From Cylindrotheca closterium (Eukaryota; Bacillariophyta; Bacillariophyceae; Bacillariales; Bacillariaceae), in contig CAKOGP040001112.1 of assembly GCA_933822405.4 (NCBI GenBank), forward strand, positions 62,001 to 126,000: DNA of 64,000 nucleotides, written 5' to 3'. Below are positions 53,140-62,371 of the stretch, piece by piece. Under the pieces are notes generated by a model, which saw only the letters and a list, made by a program, of their open reading frames with translations, had not been told where the DNA came from and did no database searches. The position numbers and the translations under genes were made by a program. Positions within the stretch are counted from its first letter, which is position 1, and each line of letters begins with the position of its first letter.

Positions 53140-54658
53140 ATGCTCCGCCGAAACAGCATCGCCGTTATTTCGACTATCATCATTGCATTGATGTGCAGTT
53201 CTTCCTCAACAACAGATGCCTTCTCCTTGGGTATTCCGTCGGCTGCCTCAGAACGATCAGCTTTCACTTCTTCTTCTTCTTCTTCATCATCATCTTGGAG
53301 CACGCAATCTACAAATTCCCAGAGATTGGCAGCAGGGCAGCGAATATGCCAGTCCGCAAGATCAACATCATCATCCAGCACACTCAAGATGAAAGCCAGC
53401 AATGCTCCACCACCCTACCCTGTTCGAATCGCAGTAATGGGTGGAGGAAACTTTGGTTTGGCCATGGCCAGTATCTGCGCCAGACAGGGACATCCAACAA
53501 CCATTCTCGTCCGCAGCGAGTCCGTGGCAAATGAAATCAACACCAATCACACCCATCCAACCTACATGAAAGGAATTACTCTTCCTACCAAAGTGCGGGC
53601 AACCATCAAACCAGAAGAGTGTCTGACGGATGCTACCTACATTGTCCATGCGGTACCTTGTCAATATTCACGCAGGTTCCTGGAAGGTGTCAAGGAACAT
53701 ATCCCTGCAGGGACTCCTATTCTTTCCGTCAGCAAGGGAATTGAAACTTCCAGTCTGGGATTCATGACGGATGTCTTGATGGATTGCTTGGGAGAAGATC
53801 GACCACTTGCCTTTTTGTCGGGACCCTCCTTTGCTCGTGAAATCATTGAAGGCGTTGCCACCGCTGTGGTGATTGCTTCGGATGATTTGGATCTGGCCCG
53901 TGACTTGGCCAATTTGTTGTCGGATGACAATTTCAAATGCTTTACCTCGCAAGATGTGGTCGGAGTGGAAATTGGTGGTGCCGTCAAAAACGTCATTGCG
54001 TTGGGGGCTGGAATGTGCGAAGGTCTGGGGTTGGGAACCAACGCCATGAGTGGATTGGTCACACGTGGTTGCAACGAAATGAGACGACTGGGTGTTACCT
54101 TTGGAGCACGTCCCAGTACCATTGCGGGTCTTTCAGGTAAGCATAATATTACTATACGTGCATGCTGAATTGTCTGGTTGGTTGGTTGGTTGGTTGGTTG
54201 GTGGCGAAAAGATGAGAACCAAGGAAAGAAGCAAAACGAGAATTGATTTTGAAAATCGTGATTTTCAAAATGTTCTTGGAATGTTTCTAACTACTTCTGA
54301 ACATGTGTACCTTTCAACTGTAGGAGTGGGAGATACATTTGGTACTTGTTTTGGACCACTATCAAGGAATCGAAAGTTTGGTTATCGACTAGGCAAGGGA
54401 GAGACTATGGCTGAAATTCTCGAGTCAACGACAGAAGTCGCAGAAGGTGTTGACACGGCACTTGCCGTCGTCAATCTGATCAACACCAAATGCAAGGGGT
54501 ATCGATTGGACCTCAAGTATCCTATTCTATTTGGTATTGCCCAAATTCTAGAGGGAAAGATAACGCCACTGGAAGGATTGGAAGGCTTGATGAATATGCC
54601 CATGCAGATGGAGAATTTTGATGAGACCAGGAAAACAGGAAGAATACGAGAACGATAG
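53140..54658 (+). CDS. NAD(P)-dependent glycerol-3-phosphate dehydrogenase, plastid-type presequence
   Basis: Two exons, 53140-54136 and 54324-54658, 443 residues; the splice restores GLSGVGDTFGTC. It reduces dihydroxyacetone phosphate to sn-glycerol-3-phosphate for glycerolipid synthesis. The nucleotide-binding GGGNFGLA is at about 100-107, followed by LSGPSFAREI, the catalytic Lys in VEIGGAVKNVIAL and the C-terminal GLGTNAMSGLVTRG block of GpsA-like enzymes. The first ~25 residues form a signal peptide (MLRRNSIAVISTIIIALMCS), then TTDAFSLG with Phe after the likely cleavage site, followed by a Ser-rich transit region; this is the bipartite plastid signal of diatoms. The intron contains a (GGTT)n microsatellite. 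Confidence 0.93.
54175..54202 (+). repeat. (GGTT)n microsatellite in the dehydrogenase intron
   Basis: Six or so GGTT units inside the 187-nt intron of the glycerol-3-phosphate dehydrogenase gene. Confidence 0.9.
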
Positions 54659-54930
54659 GTCGTAACATGTTTGAAACATAATGAAATTTGTGTGTGTGAG
54701 TATAATATTTATTACTAGCTTACTTGGAAGCTTGGGAGCTAAGCATTTCCAACTAGATCGAAGCTGTAAAGATCTGCAGATTGCGATTTTTTCAATTATG
54801 GTGAATATATAGCTGTTCCATCCCATGAACAATTCTTGCCAAGCACCACAGCATCTTTTGCCATGTCAAATGATGTCAATAATCACATCGAATTTTCACG
54901 TTTCCATGTATATGCCCTTTTTAGTTCATA

Positions 54931-55741
54931 CTAGTAGCTACCATAATTATACGGTACAGGAGGCCACTTTGGTGGATCATAACCCCTTCCACCGAACGGA
55001 CTGCACCGTAGGAGTCGCCATGCCGTCAAAACACAGCCCTTGGTTGGTCCGAATTCCTCTATCGCTTGCACACCATCTAAATTGGGGGAAGACGATTGAG
55101 AACAATACAATTACTATAAAAAAGAGATATTATACAAATACACGCATACAAACGAGTCACGTACATTGAGAGCACGTTGGTAAGAACCGACAGGCAGGTG
55201 GTAGAAGCGGACTGATGTAGTTCTTGTAGATGCCAATCGTCCCAACCATAGCCGCCGTCATGGGGAGCTTGGAATCATTATCCTCCTCCTCATTGCAGTT
55301 TGAATCTTCATCCGTTGTTGGACGACTTTCTTCATCCTCGGCACTTCGAAAAAGAGGAATTGATGGATATCCTTGGAAAACTCGTTGCGACAGGATTACT
55401 CCAGCGCCCAAGACCATCATAGGTTTGGCAGCTGGATGTTTCTCCATCGACCGTGTCATTCCCTTCAGGGCAGCCACCAGAATACCTCCATTGCTCTTCA
55501 AGATGGATCGCGAGAAGAGTTCTTTGGAAAACAATGCTCTGGAAATCATGTAATTATGAAGCTGTGATTGATGTTTTTTGACTGAATGATGCAGTGGCGC
55601 AGCCAGGCATACTTGGCACCCATCAACGTATGTGTTTGTTGATATTACCAACAATAATATAGAAAGCGAAAATATTGCAGATAACTTCATTGCATTAGAC
55701 CCAAAAGAGGTGCTTCGTTGCCCATACGCGGTAGATTGCAT
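54931..55741 (-). CDS. YidD-like membrane protein insertion efficiency factor
   Basis: Two exons on the minus strand: 55741-55165 and 55076-54931, 240 residues from the upstream ATG. A second ATG at 55690 (MKLSAIFSLSILLLVISTN) gives a classic signal peptide and may be the real start. The C-terminal YidD domain reads IYKNYISPLLPPACRFLPTC, then SQYGVQAIEEFG, GCVLTAWRLLRCSPFGGRGY and DPP; the 86-bp... intron of 88 nt lies exactly within the Tyr codon of CSQY. Bacterial YidD sits near the YidC insertase and aids membrane-protein insertion. A secreted-pathway presequence in a diatom suggests a plastid protein working with Alb3 (inference). The middle of the protein is an unrelated hydrophobic/acidic linker. 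Confidence 0.88.
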
Positions 55742-56361
55742 GGTACAGTAATACCTCCTGTTGATGGAGATGAGTAGTGACGTCAGCTCTTATAAGGTCA
55801 TGCTAGTCAAACCTGGACATTTGTAGCACGAGCGCGAGCACAATATCATCTACATGCATATTTTATCATGGTTCTCCTCCAAGGAAGCGCATGGTACAAG
55901 TAGCAAGGCATATATAATCAGCAACGAGAGCGGTATACGAACGCCCGGCAACTCAATAATCCACAGTGTCGGAGAAACTTGAAGGAAGCAAGTTTTTCCC
56001 GCTAATACCAAGCGGCGAATCCCCCGTTCAGAAGCATCTTGCGGGAACCTTCCAGTTTCTCAATTAACGAAAAACGCTTGTGAGCCATTTTCTCGTTTTT
56101 TGCATAGATTTCGGACTAGCTTTTATCCGCACAAAAAGAGAAACGACAATTTTGTACATCCCCATTTCGCCGAAGGCGCTACCAATCAGTGTAATCGTTA
56201 AATGAGCCTTGAATTCCACCGCCTCCTCGCATATTTGTCGCTGCAAAAGAATCACTAAACGCTCGCCAGCTGGCATCAGTTTCCAAGGTTGATCGGGAAA
56301 CTTTTCCTTGAAGTCTCACAATTTTAGAAATCTTCTCCTTGAAACATCCACAGAAAAAAAA
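55742..56361. other. upstream region of the first small tandem gene
   Basis: From about 56010 it matches the regions before small genes 3 and 4: CCGTTCAGAAG, TTCGGACTAGCTTTTA, ATTTCGCCGAAG, CGTTAAATGAGCCTTGAATT and TTGTCGCTGCAAAA. So the tandem unit begins around 56010. Confidence 0.6.
56313..56325 (+). promoter_or_regulatory. GTCTCACAATTTT box, unit 1
   Basis: Thirteen-base motif 36 bp before the ATG of small gene 1. Identical or near-identical copies precede the three other small genes at similar distance. Confidence 0.55.
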
Positions 56362-56673
56362 ATGTGCAACACCAACAACAAAGCTGTTTCTTTCTCTTCC
56401 TCCCTCGACATGCGCAATCAAAGTACAAGGGGTTCGCTCCGAACGTGCGTGAAAGAGAGGCCATCCATCGATGAGAATAGCAAGCAACTCATTGAAAGCG
56501 CTTTGGAGGCTGTCCTTGATGAGCAAATCGATCAATGGGCCACAGGGGAGTCCGATCCCGAGCGTATGGCAACCGTGTACCGCCAACATACTGCCTCCAG
56601 TCAGGTCAAGGCCATTGTCCATGGCTTGAAGTTGCAACGAGAAGCTGAAGCTGCTTTGTGTACCAATGAATAA
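56362..56673 (+). CDS. small tandem-array protein, copy 1 of 4
   Basis: 103 residues from the first ATG (MCNTNNKAVSFSSSLDM). The N-terminal ~30 residues are Asn/Ser-rich and vary between copies. The core from ERPSIDENSKQLIESALEAV through DEQIDQWATGESDPERMATV to SSQVKAIVHGLKLQREAEA is nearly invariant and predicted helical. It ends CTNE. No known domain, no signal peptide and no membrane segment. This copy is the most diverged in the core (ATGES, YRQHTASS). Protein-level conservation with third-position changes suggests selection to keep the protein, but I could not count substitutions exactly. Confidence 0.75.
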   Translation: MCNTNNKAVSFSSSLDMRNQSTRGSLRTCVKERPSIDENSKQLIESALEAVLDEQIDQWATGESDPERMATVYRQHTASSQVKAIVHGLKLQREAEAALCTNE

Positions 56674-57319
56674 AACTGTGATCACACGAACACTTACAGC
56701 AACTACAGCAGCATTTTGGGTTGGAACCTACAACGAAATTCTCAAACTCCAATTTCCACGGTCCTTCCAAACGGTACGACGAAGTCAAGTCGGATGCGCA
56801 AGCCAAGGCTTGCATACCAATCAAAGGAAGTTTTCAAAATTCTCCTGTTTTCCAAGTGAAACACGATGACTCATTGATTCATTCGTTGCGACAAAAAAGA
56901 AGGCAATATGCATGGCAGCGACGAAGAAGCTACCGCGAAAGCGTATGCTCATTTTTGCATCTAATAGAAATGAAATTTTACCCTGAAATCAGTTTTTAAT
57001 CAGTGGCTTAGGTGCGATGGAAATGGTCAAATAATAAATTCAAATATCCTTCGACTGCTACAGTGATCTATCTAAGATAGCCTACTGCCGTCCTCCGTGT
57101 GTGTGTTCGTAGTATTTTGCCTTGGTGTGTAGCTGGTGTGAAGCGGGTCGAACTGATCGAGTAATAGACTCGATTCGTTCGACCAATCTCAGAAATCCTG
57201 TGTGCGGTATTACTAGTGATAAAAACGCTGACAGGTACAAGATACAGTACAGTACACACGTACAGTCGATGTAGAGCAGTAACAGAACAACTGCCCTTCG
57301 GAATTTCTGAGTCGAATGA

Positions 57320-57540
57320 GTCACGAACCGACAACATGACATCCTCGTACATACAAAAGAAACAAGCTTGGTGAGATCGACAAGAAATAGACACAAAATC
57401 CAGAAGTTAGATGAAGCAAAACGGATCCGCACATGTTAGAGATTGATTACCTGTGCCTTCATGGAGGGGCGCAACCGAAGGATTCGAAAAATGTTAGAGG
57501 CGGTTGGAAACCATGTTCTCGTCTCGTGCGCACGATATAT
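57320..57540 (+). pseudogene. RluF-like synthase relic a
   Basis: GAATGAGTCACGAACCGAC and GACAAGAAATAGACACAAAATC (57316-57400) resemble the 5' flank of the intact synthase. At 57466-57535 the sequence encodes MEGRNRRIRKMLEAVGNHVL, which aligns with [20 protein letters not shown] of the intact protein. Everything between the two pieces is missing. Confidence 0.8.
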
Positions 57541-57798
57541 ATCATACTGTAGGTTTCGGACTGCTGCTGTCCACGAAACGCCATTTTACACATTTGTCGC
57601 AGCTAAATATATAAAATCATCGAACTTGCTACTGCAAGTTTATGAGTTGACAGGAAAATTTCCGCTGGAAAAAGCCATCAATTTCCCTTGTTGCGGTAAA
57701 CAACCGATCATCAAGCGCACGCCTGCAGGCATCAGTTTCCAGGGTCGATCGGGAAAATTTCCCTTGAGACTCTCAATTTTATAAATCTCTTTCCTTGA

Positions 57799-57811
57799 GT
57801 CTCACAATTTT
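57799..57811 (+). promoter_or_regulatory. GTCTCACAATTTT box, unit 2
   Basis: Exact copy of the box, 37 bp before the ATG of small gene 2; a related ACTCTCAATTTTATAAATCTC occurs just upstream, making an imperfect doublet. Confidence 0.55.
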
Positions 57812-57848
57812 ATAAATCTCTTCCATTGAAACCTCCATTGAAAGTACT

Positions 57849-58160
57849 ATGTGCAACACCAACAACAAAGCTGTTTCTTTCTCGTCCGCCCACGACTTGA
57901 GCAACCAAACTGCAAGGGATTCGCTCCGAACGTGGGCGCAAGAGAGGCCATCCATCGACGAGAACAGCAAGCAACTCATTGAAAGCGCTTTGGAGGCTGT
58001 CCTTGACGAGCAAGTCGATCAATGGGCCGCCGGGGAGTCCGATCCCGAGCGTATGGCAACCGTTTATCGCCGAAAATCTGCCTCCAGTCAGGTCAAGGCC
58101 ATTGTCCATGGCTTGAAGTTGCAACAAGAAGCTGAAACTTCTATGTGTACCAATGAATAA
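57849..58160 (+). CDS. small tandem-array protein, copy 2 of 4
   Basis: 103 residues (MCNTNNKAVSFSSAHDLSNQ). Core as in copy 1 but with DEQVDQWAAGESDPERMATV and YRRKSASSQVKAIVHGLKLQ, ending QEAETSMCTNE. The core is close to identical in DNA with copies 3 and 4. Function unknown. Confidence 0.78.
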   Translation: MCNTNNKAVSFSSAHDLSNQTARDSLRTWAQERPSIDENSKQLIESALEAVLDEQVDQWAAGESDPERMATVYRRKSASSQVKAIVHGLKLQQEAETSMCTNE

Positions 58161-58632
58161 AGCTGTGATCCCACGAACACATCCAACGACACTCCAATTT
58201 CAAAGTTCCTTCCGAACGGTGCAACGAAACCAAGTCGAAAGCTACTGTACCTGCTAGCGGCGTTGCATATCGATGAATGAAAGTTTTCAAAACCTCCCAT
58301 TTTCAAGTGAGACTTGACGATTGATTATTTGACTCATTCATTCGTTCTGACAAAGAAATAAGCAATGTATTAATACATCATGGCACTGAAAAAGAGGGAT
58401 GCGTATAAACGTCTGCTCATTTCTGCATCTTATAGACATTATAATTTTACCCTGATATCATTTTACATCTCAATTGTCGTCGGTAGGTACCGTGGTACTC
58501 GTAGATCGTAGATATAGTACCACTAGACTCTTCAGTGAATGATAAATACAGTATCAAGTTTTAATCGATCACTGACGAGTAACAGCTACCTGGTACCGGT
58601 ACTGTAGTCAACGGCATTAATTCAGAACAATC

Positions 58633-58820
58633 TTGGTCGAACGAGTCAGTCCGTTGGAGGAGGACTTTGTACATCTCACATGCTGTTCATGTGTGGTCAC
58701 TTTCAAGTTGGCGATCATTTTAATTCATCATATATATTGGCCCAGAATCAACACGCAGGAAGCCTTCGTATTGGACAAGAAACACAGGGAACAGGCACAA
58801 AATCCTGAGCACAAATGAAT
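58633..58820 (+). pseudogene. RluF-like synthase relic b, 5' part
   Basis: GGTCGAACGAGTCA and GGACAAGAAACACAGGGAACAGGCACAAAATC correspond to the 5' flank of the intact synthase gene (GGTCGAACGAGTCAC ... GACAAGAAACAGACGCAAAAAC at 62175-62335). Confidence 0.6.
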
Positions 58821-59139
58821 GCATGGGAACCTCCTTTATCAATCGCCATCGCCATATCCAGCCTCCAGCTACCAAGAGGAGAATGATCTCCCGTTCAGAA
58901 ACACCTTCCGCCCGGCCGGCAATGTTGCAGGTTGCAGAGTGTCAGTTGCGACCCATTTTCTTGTATTCAATAATTGCTTTTGTCCACCCAAAAACAGAAA
59001 CCACAAAATTTCGCCGAAGATTTCTGACATCACGCCGTAGGTAGTCGTTAAAATAGTTTTTTCTAATTTTTAAAAAAAATAAGCGTTGAATTCCACTGCC
59101 ATCAATTTTGTCGCGGCAAGACAATCATCGATCGAACTC

Positions 59140-59580
59140 CAACGGAAACCTTTTACGGAAGGCTTTCTGTGAATGAATCTTGAAAAATGGAAGGTCCAGG
59201 TGATTGGACCAAGCTATCGAATGTGAGGAGATGGAAATTATGGGGACATTCTTTCTAGGGCAGAAGAGGGCGACGATGGCTTCTGAAGCTGGCACTAAAA
59301 GAAACTTAGTTTGATCAGCACAAAAATCTCCTAAGGGCGGATGGGATGCAGGTATGCGAGCCATTGCAGATGCTCGGGGTCTCAGAGTCAGTCCGTAGTA
59401 CCAAGCTATCGAATGTCCCAATATCGCAAGCTAGTGAGACGATTTCAGAAAGACAGATGACACACTGCATTGTTGGTCAAGCATTCGACTTGGTTCGGTC
59501 ATACTTTGCAGCATTCTACCTTACCATTCAGTAGCATCATTGCTTGGAGCTGAGCGATTTCCTACCTGTACCAGGCAGGT
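59140..59580 (+). pseudogene. RluF-like synthase relic b, 3' part
   Basis: About 440 bp aligning with 63260-63670: the coding end (AAGGCTTT, ATGAATCTTGA, GAAGGTCCAGGTGATTGGAC giving EGPGDWTKLSN against [11 protein letters not shown]), the stop region (GACGATGGCTTCTGAAG against GACGGTGACTTTTGAAG) and the 3' flank (GAGCCATTGCAGATG, TCTCAGAGTCAGTC). Indels break the frame. Confidence 0.88.
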
Positions 59581-60027
59581 ATCTTTTGTTTTACGAAAGT
59601 CTAATAGAGTAGTTAAAAAACAAATCGCAAAATAAACACTTCGTTTGATTTTATTGAATAGTTTGACTGACCCTAAATGCCTGAAATATGGCGAAATTGG
59701 ATATAATGGAACACTTTCGGGCGTGCTCTACTCTCCTTAAATACCCCATTTCATCGTTTTTTGAGCGAATTTGGGGCTACCGGTAGCTTTTGTCAGCACT
59801 ACCGGGTACAGTACCTTGTAAAAACGAGAACCGTCCTCCCTATTTCGCCGACGGCGCTACCACAGAGTGCAGTCGTTAAATGAGCCTTGAAACCCCACCG
59901 CCTTCTCGCACTTTTGTCGCGGCAAAACAATCCTTTGGCGGTCACAGTTCCCACACTACTTGTGGGTTGGATGGAATCTTTTTCGCTGGAAAGTCTCACA
60001 ATTTCACAATATCACTTCCACTGGAAA

Positions 60028-60040
60028 GTCTCACAATTTT
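60028..60040 (+). promoter_or_regulatory. GTCTCACAATTTT box, unit 3
   Basis: Exact copy of the box, 36 bp before the ATG of small gene 3; a second GTCTCACAATTT lies about 35 bp upstream (59993-60004). Confidence 0.55.
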
Positions 60041-60076
60041 TGAACATCACTTCCATCACATTTCCGCAAAAACACC

Positions 60077-60409
60077 ATGTGCAACAACAACAGCAGCAAC
60101 AACAACAACAAAGCTGTTTCTTTCTCTTCCTCCCTCGACATGAGCACCCAACCTACTAGAAGGGATTCGTTTCGAACGTTCGCGCAAGACGAGAGGCCAT
60201 CCATCGATGAGAACAGCAAGCATCTCATCGAGAGCGCTTTGGAGGCTGTCCTTGACGAGCAAATCGATCAATGGGCCGCCGGGGAGTCCGATCCCGAGCG
60301 TATGGCAACCGTGTACCGCCGGAAATCTGCCTCCAGTCAGGTCAAGGCCATTGTCCATGGCTTGCAGTTACAACAAGAAGCTGAAGCTGTTTTGTGTACC
60401 AATGAATAA
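60077..60409 (+). CDS. small tandem-array protein, copy 3 of 4
   Basis: 110 residues (MCNNNSSNNNNKAVSFSSSL), the longest copy because of an AAC-repeat expansion at the N-terminus. Core HLIESALEAVLDEQIDQWAA and GESDPERMATVYRRKSASSQ as in copies 2 and 4. Ends EAEAVLCTNE. The Asn stretch shows that the N-terminus tolerates length change while the core does not. Function unknown. Confidence 0.78.
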   Translation: MCNNNSSNNNNKAVSFSSSLDMSTQPTRRDSFRTFAQDERPSIDENSKHLIESALEAVLDEQIDQWAAGESDPERMATVYRRKSASSQVKAIVHGLQLQQEAEAVLCTNE

Positions 60410-60805
60410 AGCTGTGATCATACGAACACTTACTACAGCCAGCATTTGGGTCGGAACCTCCAAAAAAGTTGACAACCTACAATTTCAAAGTTTCTCCCAA
60501 ATGGTACAACGAAATGAAATCGAAAGCTACCGGTTCCAGGTACGCGACCTCGCATGATACCGATGAATGAAAGTTTTCAAATCCTCCTGTTTCCAAGTGA
60601 AACTCGAGGACTGGAAGATTTTGCATCTAAATAGACTTTACAATTTTACCCTGAAATCATGTTACATCTCAATTGTAGTCGGTTGTTACCGTGCCCTTGT
60701 ACCAGTACTCGTAGGTACGTGGTACTGGACTCTTCAGCGAAATCCTCCAACTTGAGTGATCAAAATCACGGATAGGTAAACTCACGGCATTACTCCATTT
60801 AAAAT

Positions 60806-60972
60806 CGGTAGACGAGCGAGTCCGTCGGAGGAGGAGTCACATGTCATGTCTACACCCTGGCGAACATTCATACAGTATTGACCCACCGTCAACACACCCG
60901 ACAAGCTTCGAAATGGACAAGGAACAGAAACAAAATCATCTGTACAGTAGAATTATGTCGTTCATGGGATCC
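60806..60972 (+). pseudogene. RluF-like synthase relic c (5' end only)
   Basis: ACGAGCGAGTC, then GGACAAGGAACAGAAACAAAATC, then TAGAATTATGTCGTTCATG at 60948-60966, which matches the start of the intact gene (TAGAATCGAACAATGTCGTTCATT). Similarity ends shortly after the start codon and the next unit begins. Confidence 0.7.
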
Positions 60973-61332
60973 ATCAACATTGATTGCAACGCAAGTGGTA
61001 CACGTACACGTGTACACGTACCAAGCTGAGAATGAATCTCCGTTCAGAAGGAAGCTTCCAGTGTCTTGTTTCGGACTAGCTTTTAACGGAAACCGCAAAA
61101 TTGATACTGTACATTTCGCCGAATATTTCTACCAGACACCGAAGCGTGTTATTTTTAATAAAAAATAATAGTCGTTAAATATAAGCTTTGAAATCCGCCT
61201 CCTTTTGTCGCAATTTTGTCGCGGCAAAACAATCGATCATCGATAAGTGCACAAAGTTCCCGCTTTTTAATAAAAATGTTCCGATGGAAAGTCTATTTAA
61301 TACCTCTATCGGTGGAAAATTTCCATTGAGTA

Positions 61333-61345
61333 GTCTCAAAATTTT
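61333..61345 (+). promoter_or_regulatory. GTCTCAAAATTTT box, unit 4
   Basis: One-base variant of the box, 50 bp before the ATG of small gene 4. Confidence 0.45.
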
Positions 61346-61395
61346 ACAAATCTCTTCATAAAATCTCGCCCATTCACATTTCCACTGAAAATACC

Positions 61396-61713
61396 ATGTG
61401 CAACAACAGCAACAACAACAAAGCTGTTTCTTTCTCTTGCTCCCTCGACTTGAGCACCCAAACTGCAAGGGATTCGTTTCGAACGTGCGCGCAAGAGAGG
61501 CCATCCACCGACGAGAACAGCAAGCAACTCATTGAAAGCGCTTTGGAGGCTGTCCTAGACGAGCAAGTCGATCAATGGGCCGCCGGGGAGTCCGATCCCG
61601 AGCGTATGGCAACCGTGTACCGCCGGAAATCTGCCTCCAGTCAGGTCAAGGCCATTGTCCATGGCTTGAAGTTGCAACAAGAAGCTGAAGCTTCTATGTT
61701 TACCGGTGAATAA
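61396..61713 (+). CDS. small tandem-array protein, copy 4 of 4
   Basis: 105 residues (MCNNSNNNKAVSFSCSLDLS). Core as in copy 2, with STDENSKQLIESALEAVLDE and QVDQWAAGESDPERMATV. It ends SMFTGE where the others end (C)TNE. It lies about 660 bp upstream of the intact synthase, the arrangement that the other units appear to have lost. Function unknown. Confidence 0.78.
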   Translation: MCNNSNNNKAVSFSCSLDLSTQTARDSFRTCAQERPSTDENSKQLIESALEAVLDEQVDQWAAGESDPERMATVYRRKSASSQVKAIVHGLKLQQEAEASMFTGE

Positions 61714-62371
61714 AGCTGTGATCACACGAACACATCCATCGACATTTTGGGTCGGAACCTCCAACGAAATTCACAAGCTCCGATGTCAACGTTCCTCCCG
61801 AAAGGTGCAACGAAATCAAGTCGAAAGCTACCTACACGCAAGCGTATCGATCAATGATTTTTTCAAAAACCTTCTGTTTCCAAGTGAGACTCGATGATTG
61901 ATTGATTCATTCGTTGGTTCCGACAAAGGAAGAGGCCACAGACATGACAACGAATAGGAAGAGGACGAGGCTATCATAGTAATATGTGTTTGCTCGTTTT
62001 ACATATTTAATAGACATCACAATTATAACCGGAATTCTTTTTCCGTCTCAGTTGCAGTAGGTACTAGACTCTTCAGTGAAGGATTCAATCAAAAGCACTT
62101 TTAAAAGCTTAACAGCTGTTCAACCTATACTCTTGGTTCAACCATCTCTTGGTTCGGCCACCGGCAGATTTTCTTAGTCGAACGAGTCACTTGGTCGAAC
62201 GAGTCACGCAGGCGAAGCTTGAACAACCAAATAATGTCAACCACCAAAACCAACGACCATCAACCTAAACTGTACGACAAGGTTTGTACCGGTATCATCG
62301 ACAAGAAACAGCGACAAGAAACAGACGCAAAAACAAATATTCAGCGCAAGCGGTCGCTATAGAATCGAACA
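61714..62371. other. spacer between small gene 4 and the intact synthase
   Basis: Holds the small gene's 3' flank and, from about 62140, the synthase 5' flank with a repeated GGTCGAACGAGTCAC (62175-62207) and GACAAGAAACAG twice (62298-62325). These are the reference sequences for the 5' relics upstream. Confidence 0.6.

Larger units (their letters stand above)
56674..57848. other. spacer between small genes 1 and 2
   Basis: Starts with the conserved 3' flank of the small gene (GATCACACGAACAC, TTGGAACCT, CAACGAAATTC, TTTCCAAGTGAAAC, TTTTACCCTGAAATCA), then holds pieces of the synthase gene (see 57320-57540), then the upstream region of small gene 2 (CAGGCATCAGTTTCCAGGGT). Confidence 0.6.
58161..60076. 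other. spacer between small genes 2 and 3
   Basis: The longest spacer of the array (1.9 kb). It contains the small gene's 3' flank, GGTACC-type clusters at 58486-58520 and 58590-58608, synthase 5' and 3' relics (58633-58820 and 59140-59580), a stretch with TTTCGCC(G/A)A motifs twice (about 59010 and 59845) and the promoter of copy 3. Confidence 0.6.
60410..61395. other. spacer between small genes 3 and 4
   Basis: Contains the small gene's 3' flank, GTACC-type clusters (60696-60730; GTACACGTACACGTGTACACGTACC at 60998-61022), a synthase 5' relic (60806-60972) and, from about 61030, the unit's upstream block (TCCGTTCAGAAGGAAG, TTCGGACTAGCTTTTAACG, ATTTCGCCGAA, TTGTCGCGGCAAAACAATC). Confidence 0.6.

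Noticed and set aside
56179..56685. Minus-strand open frame of 168 codons, also seen opposite the other small tandem genes
   Set aside because: Antisense to the small tandem genes. The plus frame starts at a consistent ATG in all four copies and carries the Asn repeats in frame; the minus frames have different ends in each copy.
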